Shown here piece by piece: positions 8,111-14,895 of a stretch of DNA of 14,895 bases (position 1 is the stretch's first letter; each line of letters starts with the position of its first letter). The DNA is from Bacteroidales bacterium (lineage in GTDB: Bacteria > Bacteroidota > Bacteroidia > Bacteroidales > Paludibacteraceae). The translations under genes were made by a program, and so were the position numbers. The notes under the pieces were generated by a model. That model searched no databases. It worked only from the letters and a program-made list of their open reading frames with translations, and was not told where the DNA came from. The DNA lies in contig CAAGML010000179.1 of assembly GCA_900771035.1 (NCBI GenBank), forward strand, positions 1 through 14,895. The letters run 5' to 3'.

Positions 8111-8593
8111 TCAGTAGTCAGTAAGAAAATCTTTGAAAGAATTGATGATGTCGTCAAGGTTTGGTGTGTCTTTTCGTATAATCAAGCCATAATAATAATC
8201 TACGCCATTATCTAAACTATGATAAACCTCTAAATGGTATTCATTGTTGTGGGGATACTTGTGAAACCATTGTTCAAATAGCCTTGACCGAGCAGCCTGT
8301 TTTGAATCGCTTGGGTCACAAATATATAGCATTAGTGTTTCTTTCGAATTGAGGAAAGCATTCTCCAAGATGGCTATTATAGTATTATATACATTAATGT
8401 CGTGACCTGCTGGATGCTTATTAGAGACTGTGTGAAGGAAATAACTGTTGTCTTGAAAAATGAAGGGATCTTTTGTTAACCCCACATTGTATCTGATGCC
8501 AAGATTAGTGTAAAACGTCACGGATAACTCGTCTTCTTGAGTTACCTTGTAATACGAGGTTTTGTTGATGTCAGAAGCTGTGAGAATTGTCAT
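8111..8593 (-). CDS. DUF6169-like protein, unknown function
   Basis: A 160-residue soluble protein without signal or membrane segment. It has a beta-rich first half (YYKVTQEDELSVTFYTNLGIRYNVGL), then a helical segment, then LMLYICDPSDSKQAARSRLFEQWFHKY (about residues 85-112). That ends-on pattern of a CD-SD-xxAR--LFxxWF motif is what I associate with DUF6169, a family of scattered Bacteroidetes accessory proteins. The name is from memory. The region is visibly more A/T-rich than the flanking genes, suggesting a more recent arrival. Its ATG (8593) overlaps the stop of the 41-codon gene upstream, so both are read from the promoter at 8740-8771. It converges on the GHL10 gene. Confidence 0.7.
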   Translation of the reverse strand: MTILTASDINKTSYYKVTQEDELSVTFYTNLGIRYNVGLTKDPFIFQDNSYFLHTVSNKHPAGHDINVYNTIIAILENAFLNSKETLMLYICDPSDSKQAARSRLFEQWFHKYPHNNEYHLEVYHSLDNGVDYYYGLIIRKDTPNLDDIINSFKDFLTDY

Positions 8594-8715
8594 TTCTGTC
8601 CGTCAGATGCGTTCATTTTCTCAAGAACCTCTTTTCTTTTTGTTTCCATTAGTTCGTGCATTTGCTTTCTTGCTTCACGCTTTTCCTCAATGGTATTGTA
8701 AATAACTGCTGTCAT
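8590..8715 (-). CDS. 41-residue charged helical protein coupled to the DUF6169-like gene
   Basis: A short reading frame starts at ATG 8715 and ends with TGA 8592-8590, which overlaps the next ATG (8593-8591) in the ATGA arrangement. The product begins MTAVIYNTIEEKREARKQMH and is almost wholly charged with regular Leu/Met spacing, suggesting one amphipathic or coiled-coil helix. A good Bacteroidetes promoter (8740-8771) places the transcript start about 20 nt upstream of the ATG. That correct spacing and the coupling are the evidence that it is a real gene. It could be a small partner of the DUF6169-like protein or simply a translated leader. No homologue is recognised. Confidence 0.65.
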   Translation of the reverse strand: MTAVIYNTIEEKREARKQMHELMETKRKEVLEKMNASDGQK

Positions 8716-8739
8716 AGATGTGATGTTGTAATTTCACTG

Positions 8740-8771
8740 CAAAGGTACAATAAATTTTTGGAACAGCCAAA
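8740..8771 (-). promoter_or_regulatory. Promoter of the 41-codon ORF/DUF6169 pair
   Basis: On the minus strand, TTTG (8771-8768) and TACCTTTG (8747-8740) are 20 nt apart, a full match to the Bacteroidetes consensus. It is oriented away from the kdsB promoter. Confidence 0.82.
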
Positions 8772-8813
8772 TGTTTGTGCAAAAATATATCCCAAAGTAA
8801 TTTTTCCAAATCA

Positions 8814-8844
8814 TTTGCCAATTCAAAAAATAGTCGTACCTTTG
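8814..8844 (+). promoter_or_regulatory. Promoter of kdsB
   Basis: TTTG (8814-8817) and TACCTTTG (8837-8844) are 19 nt apart, matching the Bacteroidetes consensus. The predicted start is around 8850, leaving a leader of nearly 30 nt before ATG 8878. Confidence 0.85.
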
Positions 8845-8877
8845 TATCTGATTTTAGGGGATGCCAATTAATTGATT

Positions 8878-9627
8878 ATGAAATATATTGCAATAATACC
8901 GGCGAGGTATGCCTCGACAAGGTTTCCGGGTAAGCCGTTGGCGAGACTGGGCGGAAAAAGCGTCATCAGACGTGTTTATGAACAGGCACGCAAAGTGCTT
9001 GACGACGTTGTGGTTGCAACGGACGATGAACGTATAATGGTTGAGGTGAACAGTTTCGGCGGAAGGGCGGTGATGACCTCGGTGAACCATAAGTCGGGTA
9101 CTGACCGTTGTTGGGAGGCTTACCAGAAATCAGGGGTGACTGCCGATGTTGTCATCAATATTCAGGGCGATGAGCCTTTCATTCAGCCAGAGCAAATTAA
9201 AGGTCTGATGGAGTGCTTCAACGACGAGGGGACGGATATTGCGACAATGCTGAAACCATACGATGAGGGAACATCCTACGAGGTTCTGGCTGACCCTAAT
9301 TGCGTGAAATGCGTAAAAGCTCCTGACGGCAGGGCTCTTTACTTCTCACGCAGCGTAATACCTTATCTGCGTGGCGTGGATAAATCCGAGTGGTCAACCA
9401 AAAGGCAGTATTTCAAGCATTTGGGAATTTATGCCTATAGGAGTGAGGTGTTAGGGAAGGTGACGGGGATGGAGCAGACTCCTATGGAGTTAACTGAGTC
9501 GTTGGAACAGTTGAGGTGGTTGGAGAACGGGTTAACGATAAAAACCGCTATAACCAACGTTGAGACTATAGGCATCGACACGCCAGAGGATTTGGCGGCA
9601 GCTGAGGAGTTTTTGACCAGAAGATAG
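8878..9627 (+). CDS. kdsB: 3-deoxy-manno-octulosonate cytidylyltransferase
   Basis: A 249-residue cytosolic enzyme that joins CTP and Kdo to give CMP-Kdo, the activated sugar for the inner core of lipopolysaccharide. The N-terminal nucleotide-binding signature IPARYASTRFPGKPL is at residues 7-21. DDERI follows at 49-53, SGTDRCWEA at 73-81 and NIQGDEPFIQPEQI at 94-107, with the metal-binding D98. Length is normal for the family (about 245-255). ATG 8878 is chosen over the in-frame TTG 8872 because MKYIAIIPARYAS aligns with the family's N-terminus and the promoter spacing fits. The gene ends in TAG. It is monocistronic here; the next gene lies beyond a 140-bp inverted-repeat element. Confidence 0.97.
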   Translation: MKYIAIIPARYASTRFPGKPLARLGGKSVIRRVYEQARKVLDDVVVATDDERIMVEVNSFGGRAVMTSVNHKSGTDRCWEAYQKSGVTADVVINIQGDEPFIQPEQIKGLMECFNDEGTDIATMLKPYDEGTSYEVLADPNCVKCVKAPDGRALYFSRSVIPYLRGVDKSEWSTKRQYFKHLGIYAYRSEVLGKVTGMEQTPMELTESLEQLRWLENGLTIKTAITNVETIGIDTPEDLAAAEEFLTRR

Positions 9628-9641
9628 GTCAATATCTTAGC

Positions 9642-9781
9642 ATTTAGTGATGATGAGATAATAACTTGGAACGATTTTGCTCAGATTGTTAGTTTATCTA
9701 AAATAAACAACAAGATGAGTAAAAGCGGAACAAGTAAAATCTCACCATTTGTACCAAGTTATTATTTTATCATCACTAAAT
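9642..9781. repeat. 140-bp inverted-repeat element (MITE-like)
   Basis: The two ends are 28-bp inverted repeats with two mismatches: 9642-9669 starts ATTTAGTGATGATGAG, and 9754-9781 ends ATCATCACTAAAT. Inside, 9672-9682 pairs with 9717-9727 (one mismatch, one G-T), and 9686-9697 pairs with 9703-9713 around a 5-nt loop. Most of the element therefore collapses into a nested cruciform; 9728-9753 stays unpaired. It has no coding capacity and no obvious target-site duplication. It fills the gap between kdsB and the SNF2 gene. A non-autonomous transposon is one reading; an RNA processing or termination structure at the kdsB 3' end is another. Confidence 0.7.
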
Positions 9782-9802
9782 TCAGGAATTTGCCTCGGAG
9801 AT

Positions 9803-12800
9803 ATGGAAAATAACGAAAAGAAACCATTAGACATAACCGCACTTACGGAACTTGAGAAAGCATACCTTTGTTTCTTTGCTTACACCAACAGGAATTTTCA
9901 TGACAGCGATATCAAGTACCCTCGGCTTGAAGGCTTGAATCAGATGAACAATAGGGAATTTAGTAGCTTGAGGAAAAAACTGGAAACAAAGGGATTCTTA
10001 GAACGGAAAGCCTCCGAGTCAGGATTTTTTTTCTCGAGTGTCGTCTATCAATATGAAATCAAACCCCAGTTTTATCTGCCGTTGTTGGTCTATCTGATAA
10101 AGGAGCACAGTGAATGGATTAAACTGTTCCAATCTTGCAGACCGTACCCTGAATGGCACGACTTTATCATGCAAATGGCTTTGTCCCTCTCTGGGGAAGA
10201 TGTTGATTTCCAACGATCTTCTAAAAAAACATGCCAAGATATTTTGCGGTTTCCTGATTATTGCAGAAGAATTATTGTGTATGGAATGATGATGGATGGT
10301 GGAGAAAAAATGATACTCCAGATGCCTTTTGGTTTGGTTTTTTACATAACTGTTGATGCTTTGTCATTCTATGAACACTTTGGTTGTCTTGAGTACTTGA
10401 CGATAGCAAGGAAAATACTTGATACGCTGTCAGTCAGGAACGATGACGTTGCATACCTCCATGCCAAGTTTCGCAGGGATTGGTTTTACCACACAGGCGA
10501 AGTGTTGCGGAAATGGACGGACGATAAGAACTTTGTTCCTGACCTTTTTCTTGAGGCTGCACAGTTGCTCTATGAGGGAAAGACTGACAATGCCATCAAA
10601 AAATTTGAGGATGGTATCAAAATCCTCAACCGCAATGTCAAGGTGAAGGGTTTGCCGTACGACATTTTGTCTCTGTTCCTATATGTGATTGCCTTGGGAA
10701 TCAGAAGGAATGCAGATGACATCGTCACCCTTCAGAACCTTGAGGTACAAATAAGAAGGACCAACGACTATTATTTAGAATCTGTAATACCTTTCGTCAT
10801 TTACTTGAAAGACAGTCAGCAGATGGTGACACAAGACACCTCATTCACTAAGTTCACTGAAGGTTCTTTGACAAAAAACCTATGGAGACTGTTCTTGCTT
10901 TATGTCGGCGAGAAAATTGATAGAAAGGGTTTTGATGCGGACTGTGCATTGCTGCTTAACGAAATGTGGGGAATGGGCGGTCGCAAGGAGAAAGGCACCA
11001 TGCCATACGAGCCTCTGTTGGACAGGATAAAGAGACGAGAGCAATGGGAATTGAAGATAGAGGAAATCATCAACAAGGTTGACACCATAAATGGAATCGC
11101 CAAACCCGGTGCAGGCGCTAAAGCGACAAGGGTGATGTACTATGTTGAGACATATTCGCAAGACAATGATAGCGTCGAGGTCAGGATTCAGAAAAGACTG
11201 AAAAACGGCAACTGGGGAAAAGGAACGGTGATGAGTTCAAACAAATGGAGAACCGGCGATTTCGATATGGACGATATTGACAAGCAAGTGCATGACAGGT
11301 GGAGTATGGGACTATATGATTATAGCCGGTACGATAGTCCTGATATGCAAATCCTGCTGGAGTGTTGCAAGGGAACAGACAAACTTTACACTGAGTACAG
11401 TCATAACTATGAATATGGCCCCGTGGAAATCATTCATGAGAAACCATACATTTATACTGAGCGTATAGATGGCAGTATCAAATTTTTATCGAATATTCCC
11501 GAAAAATGTTTCGAAAAGATGTACAAATGGTCTGCCGACCGTCATTCGGTGACTTACTGGCCTTTAGATGAGAAAGTCAGGGATCTTTACTTTAATGTGC
11601 TCAAACTTGGCAGCGTGCCTGAAAAGGCTGAGCCTATGCTTGAGAAGATGATGGAACGGCTCAAGGATATGGTTGAGGTACAGAGCGATATTGAGGGGGC
11701 AATACAGCTTGAGGAACGTGAAGGCAACTCTACGGTAATAGTGAGGATAACACGCACGTATGAATTTTACGAAGCAAATATCATAGTTAACCCGTTGGAA
11801 AACGGTGACAAATACTTTCCGGCCGGCAAAGGCGAGGAAAATATTGTGGATATCGACGGCAAGACCAGGTACAAAGTACATAGGAACATCAAGGCCGAAA
11901 AAAGTAATTGCAAGAAAGTCTGCGACTTGATTGGCTTGGATAGAATGAGCCAGAATGTTTTTCTCTCGCTGAATAATGTGCTGACGTTGTTGGACGAGGC
12001 TGACGAGATGAAAGAGGTCTATTGCATCGAATGGCCGAAGGGTGAAAATCTCAAGATAGTTAAGCCGGACAGCAGTGCGTGGAACATCAACGCTTTCGGG
12101 AAAGGCGGATGGTTTGAGGTGGAGGGGGAATTGCGGATAGGCGAAGACAAGGTGTTTACCATTGCCCAGTTGCTTGAGTTGGTGCGGGGAGGCGAGACAG
12201 GGTACGTGCGCCTGTCAGACGGTGAGTTTCTGCGTCTGTCTAAGAAAATACGTTCACAACTCTCTCAGCTTGACGCTGTCAGCCAGAACAGCCATGGACA
12301 TGTGACTGTTCCTGAACTTGCCATGACATTCATGAAGGATGCCTTTGACGACATTGTCAGTGTTGACGATTACCAGATGGTCAATAAGCAACGGAAACTG
12401 ATGCGCGAGGCGGCGGAAATGGATTTTGCGTTGCCCGAAGGCCTTAACGCCACGCTCCGCCCTTATCAGGAGGAGGGCTATCGTTGGCTGATGTCGCTGT
12501 CTCATTGGGGTGCCGGCGCCTGTCTGGCGGATGATATGGGACTTGGCAAAACCGTACAGAGCATTGCTTTCTTGTTGGCTAAGGCTCCGAATGGCCCGCA
12601 GATGGTTGTCGCCCCAACTTCGGTCATCGGTAATTGGCGAAAGGAGCTTGCACGTTTCTCGCCTGGTCTCAGGGTGGTTATGCTTAATGAGTTGGCCGTT
12701 GACGAGCGTGGTGAGGCACTTGCAGGATTGTCGTCAGGCACAGTGGTGGTGCTTTCGTACGGATTGTTGGTGACTGAGAAGGAGGATATTGTGAAAGTCA

Positions 12801-13810
12801 AGTGGGAAAGCGTCGTGCTTGACGAGGCTCATACTATTAAGAACAAGGAGACAAAAATGTCGTCCGTGGCAATGAGTCTTGAGGCAGTCAACAAGATTCT
12901 TCTGACCGGCACGCCTGTGCAGAATCACCTTGGCGAGCTCTGGAATCTTTTCAGGTTCATAAATCCGGGATTGCTTGGCTCTTACGAGCATTTTCAGGAA
13001 AAGTTCGTGAACACGTCCAGCGATGGCTCACGCGAGGCCCTCAAACGTCTGGTGGCACCTTTCCTTCTGCGACGGACAAAAAACGAGGTCGTGCGGGAAC
13101 TGCCCGACAAGGTGGAGATAACTATACCTGTACAGTTTGATGATGACGAAATGGCTGTATATGAGGTGATAAGACGGCAGGCTAAGGCAGAGTTGGAAAA
13201 CGGCGGCCCGCTGAGTGTCAACGTTTTGGCTATGATGACGAAACTCCGTATGGCGGCATGTTCGGCGATGTTGGCAGAAAAGCAGTGGAAGGGTGGTTGC
13301 TCCAAACTTGATGTACTGATTGAGAAACTTATGCCTATTGTCGAAAGTGGTAACAGCGTGTTGGTTTTCAGCCAGTTCACTTCTTTCCTCTCAATGGCGA
13401 AGGCGAGAATCGAGCGTGAGGGCATCACTTCGTACCTCTATCTTGACGGCAGCACGCCAATGGCGAAACGTCAGAAAATGGTTGAGCAATTCCAGAGTGG
13501 GGAACAGAAAGTTTTCCTCATTTCGCTCAAAGCCGGCGGTTTAGGTCTGAACCTGACAGGAGCCAACTATGTGATTCACCTTGACCCATGGTGGAATCCT
13601 GCCATTGAGCAACAGGCCACTGACCGAGCCTACAGAATAGGCCAGCAGCAGAAAGTGACAGTCTATCACCTGATTACCGAAAACACCATCGAGAAGAAAA
13701 TCCTGCGTCTGCATGACACAAAACGCGAGATGGCGGATTCAATCCTTGAAGGCAGGTCCTCAGTGGCGAGACTCACCCCCGAGGAGTTGATGGAACTTAT
13801 TCAGGAATGA
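9803..13810 (+). CDS. SWI2/SNF2 superfamily 2 ATPase with long N-terminal extension
   Basis: The product is 1335 residues. The C-terminal half is a complete SNF2 motor, an ATP-driven double-stranded DNA translocase or remodeller: motif I DDMGLGKTVQS at 910-920 (K916), motif Ia VVAPTSVIGNW, motif II LDEAHTIKN with D1007-E-A-H1010, motif III LLTGTPVQNHLGELWNLF, motif IV SQFTSF, motif V GGLGLNLTGA and motif VI QQATDRAYRIGQ (R1275, R1278). Residues about 765-890 form the bacterial SNF2-associated region (WFEVEGELRIG, GEFLRLSKKIRSQL). Residues about 10-60 look like a winged helix, and about 180-330 are helical, TPR-like. I see no nuclease or SWIM Cys motif. ATG 9803 begins after the inverted-repeat element; an in-frame TTG (9749) lies inside the element and is not favoured. 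Target and role are unknown. Confidence 0.92.
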   Translation: MENNEKKPLDITALTELEKAYLCFFAYTNRNFHDSDIKYPRLEGLNQMNNREFSSLRKKLETKGFLERKASESGFFFSSVVYQYEIKPQFYLPLLVYLIKEHSEWIKLFQSCRPYPEWHDFIMQMALSLSGEDVDFQRSSKKTCQDILRFPDYCRRIIVYGMMMDGGEKMILQMPFGLVFYITVDALSFYEHFGCLEYLTIARKILDTLSVRNDDVAYLHAKFRRDWFYHTGEVLRKWTDDKNFVPDLFLEAAQLLYEGKTDNAIKKFEDGIKILNRNVKVKGLPYDILSLFLYVIALGIRRNADDIVTLQNLEVQIRRTNDYYLESVIPFVIYLKDSQQMVTQDTSFTKFTEGSLTKNLWRLFLLYVGEKIDRKGFDADCALLLNEMWGMGGRKEKGTMPYEPLLDRIKRREQWELKIEEIINKVDTINGIAKPGAGAKATRVMYYVETYSQDNDSVEVRIQKRLKNGNWGKGTVMSSNKWRTGDFDMDDIDKQVHDRWSMGLYDYSRYDSPDMQILLECCKGTDKLYTEYSHNYEYGPVEIIHEKPYIYTERIDGSIKFLSNIPEKCFEKMYKWSADRHSVTYWPLDEKVRDLYFNVLKLGSVPEKAEPMLEKMMERLKDMVEVQSDIEGAIQLEEREGNSTVIVRITRTYEFYEANIIVNPLENGDKYFPAGKGEENIVDIDGKTRYKVHRNIKAEKSNCKKVCDLIGLDRMSQNVFLSLNNVLTLLDEADEMKEVYCIEWPKGENLKIVKPDSSAWNINAFGKGGWFEVEGELRIGEDKVFTIAQLLELVRGGETGYVRLSDGEFLRLSKKIRSQLSQLDAVSQNSHGHVTVPELAMTFMKDAFDDIVSVDDYQMVNKQRKLMREAAEMDFALPEGLNATLRPYQEEGYRWLMSLSHWGAGACLADDMGLGKTVQSIAFLLAKAPNGPQMVVAPTSVIGNWRKELARFSPGLRVVMLNELAVDERGEALAGLSSGTVVVLSYGLLVTEKEDIVKVKWESVVLDEAHTIKNKETKMSSVAMSLEAVNKILLTGTPVQNHLGELWNLFRFINPGLLGSYEHFQEKFVNTSSDGSREALKRLVAPFLLRRTKNEVVRELPDKVEITIPVQFDDDEMAVYEVIRRQAKAELENGGPLSVNVLAMMTKLRMAACSAMLAEKQWKGGCSKLDVLIEKLMPIVESGNSVLVFSQFTSFLSMAKARIEREGITSYLYLDGSTPMAKRQKMVEQFQSGEQKVFLISLKAGGLGLNLTGANYVIHLDPWWNPAIEQQATDRAYRIGQQQKVTVYHLITENTIEKKILRLHDTKREMADSILEGRSSVARLTPEELMELIQE

Positions 13811-13900
13811 TGACAAGAATTGTTCTTTGTAAGTTGGTAATGCCGTTAGTCATTAGATATGATAGTCAGCCATTCCTATGGCTGGAAAAGTGGATTACAA

Positions 13901-13939
13901 TTGCCCGATGCCTTTAGGTATCGGGTAACACATTTTTTT
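13901..13939 (+). terminator. Probable terminator after the SNF2 gene
   Basis: TTGCCCGAT (13901-13909) pairs with ATCGGGTAA (13920-13928) over 9 bp including one G-T. A seven-base T-run (13933-13939) follows after four bases. An additional perfect 7-bp hairpin, CAGCCAT/ATGGCTG (13867-13884), lies just upstream without a T-run. The remaining gap to the converging gene at 14051 holds nothing else I can support. Confidence 0.65.
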
Positions 13940-14050
13940 GCTTATGGTGAGTTCTATAAATTCATTTTGAGGGTTTTTGAAGTTTGTTTTAGCAGATTGC
14001 TGTGCGGAAGGATATATTTCATAATTATATATACTTTTCTAACAAATACA

Positions 14051-14815
14051 TCAATCTTTCAGACAGGCAATAGGAACAACATATACGTCATCTTCCTTAC
14101 GTCTGTATGCAAACTGGCCAGCAGCTGTGAGCACCATCTTAAATGATGGTGATTTCATTTTGTCGGTATCGATTTTACCTGCAAGCTTGTTCAATGTGGA
14201 AGCACCCTTCTCTATGTTATCCTTTCCACCCAACTTAATCTCAATCAGTCCGTAAGTCCCATCCCTCCTATGCATAACAGCATCACACTCCAAACCTGAA
14301 GAATCCTTATAATGAAACACCTCACCCATAAGAGCATCTGCATACACACGCAAATCGCGGACTGCCATAGACTCGAAGAAAAGCCCGAATGTGTTCAAAT
14401 CGTTCATCAGGTCTTTCGGTCCTATGCCAAGTGCCGCAACGGCAATCGAAGGATCTACAAAATATCTTGTGTCAGATGATTGTATAGCCGCCTTGCTCCT
14501 AAGGTTAGGATTCCAGGCTGGCATGTCTTCGATGACAAAAAGTTTCTTCAGCACATCCACATAATCTGATATCGTCTCGTAAGAAATATCGGCATTGTCG
14601 TTTTCTTTTATGTCATTGCTCATTTTCGAGAAGCTGGTTGCAGTACCAGCGTTTCGGGCATAAGAGCGCATCAGCAAGCGTGCACGCTCGCTGTTTCGGT
14701 GAACCTCATCCACCCTGTGAATATCCACCTTATATATCGCCTCATAGTAATCACGAGCCTGGTCAAGCGCAATTCCGGCGCAACCGACAAACCCTGTGGG
14801 GAAGGCGTACGGTTG
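14051..14815 (-). pseudogene. Truncated AAA+/DUF4143 ATPase, C-terminal part only
   Basis: The frame is open from 14815 to TGA 14053-14051 and is closed upstream by an in-frame TAG (14818-14816). Family-like sequence starts near ALDQARDYYEAIYKVDIHRVDEVHRN and continues through RLLMRSYARNAGTATSF, a helical linker (ISDYVDVLKKLFVIEDMPAW) and RYFVDPSIAVAALG. It ends with the PD-(D/E)xK-like DUF4143 domain (LECDAVMHRRDG then GLIEIKLGG). Full-length members are about 400 residues with a Walker A ATPase domain first. None is present here, nor in any frame of the remaining 80 nt. The possible start GTG 14728 would give 225 residues. It is probably a remnant, unless the 5' part lies beyond the window. 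Confidence 0.75.
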
Positions 14816-14816
14816 C
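14780..14816. repeat. Short inverted repeat at the truncation junction
   Basis: GCAACCG (14780-14786) and CGGTTGC (14810-14816) form a perfect 7-bp stem around a 23-nt loop that itself contains CCC-TGT-GGG. The motif sits where DUF4143-family similarity stops and overlaps the in-frame TAG. It looks like a REP-type palindrome or the end of an inserted element continuing to the right edge (14817-14895), where I recognise no gene. Confidence 0.55.
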
Positions 14817-14895
14817 TAACCAAAAACTGTCGCTAAACGATACATGAAGAAAGGGATGTCTCTGACTCCTTTCACCTGTGCCCGGAAGCATTTTA

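Noticed and set aside
9749..9802. TTG 9749 as an earlier start of the SNF2 protein
   Set aside because: The extra 18 residues would be encoded by the arm of the inverted-repeat element. ATG 9803 lies just outside it and gives a natural N-terminus.
13859..14146. 95-codon plus-strand open frame between the SNF2 gene and the DUF4143 remnant
   Set aside because: It runs through a probable terminator and into the antisense of the DUF4143 frame. It has no promoter and no family resemblance.

Overview
The window looks like a chromosomal segment of a Bacteroidales bacterium (Bacteroidetes). The genus cannot be fixed from sequence alone. The evidence is: promoters of the Bacteroidetes form TTTG-N19/20-TAnnTTTG; start codons without Shine-Dalgarno sequences; a protein ending in a type IX secretion (Por) sorting domain; and a string of proteins resembling families confined to this phylum (DUF4199, DUF6452, DUF6048, DUF6169).

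Layout, left to right. (1) 5-291: tRNA-Thr(TGT) and its terminator, then a TPP riboswitch with its own terminator. (2) 292-1818: thiC, making the thiamine pyrimidine precursor under that riboswitch. (3) 1819-2198: a gene-free stretch with a 7-copy 11-nt tandem repeat whose units each fold as a UNCG-type mini-hairpin, a promoter, and a structured 5' leader. (4) 2199-3170: a secreted two-domain T9SS cargo gene broken by one in-frame TGA, then a strong terminator. (5) 3307-8060: one tightly packed operon of six envelope-related genes (DUF4199 membrane protein, GT2 polyprenyl-phosphate-type glycosyltransferase, small membrane-anchored protein, lipoprotein, predicted outer-membrane barrel, GHL10 family glycoside hydrolase). 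Its genes overlap by 4 nt or are spaced by 1-4 nt. (6) 8111-8715, minus strand: an AT-rich pair, a 41-codon ORF overlapping a DUF6169-like gene by 4 nt. (7) 8878-9627: kdsB (CMP-Kdo synthesis for LPS), with a promoter back to back with that of the minus-strand pair. (8) 9642-9781: a 140-bp inverted-repeat element resembling a MITE. (9) 9803-13810: a large SWI2/SNF2 ATPase with an unusual N-terminal half, then a probable terminator. (10) 14051-14815, minus strand: the C-terminal remnant of an AAA+/DUF4143 ATPase, cut off at a junction with an inverted repeat near the window's right edge.

How it fits together: most of the window is housekeeping metabolism and cell-envelope construction (thiamine, Kdo/LPS, lipid-linked sugar transfer, lipoprotein and OMP, glycan hydrolysis). 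Accessory or decaying elements sit between these blocks (nonsense-disrupted T9SS cargo, DUF6169 pair, MITE-like element, truncated DUF4143 ATPase). I found no convincing new multi-gene system. The best leads are the UNCG-hairpin satellite, the in-frame TGA, the 140-bp inverted-repeat element and the coupled 41-codon ORF/DUF6169 pair.
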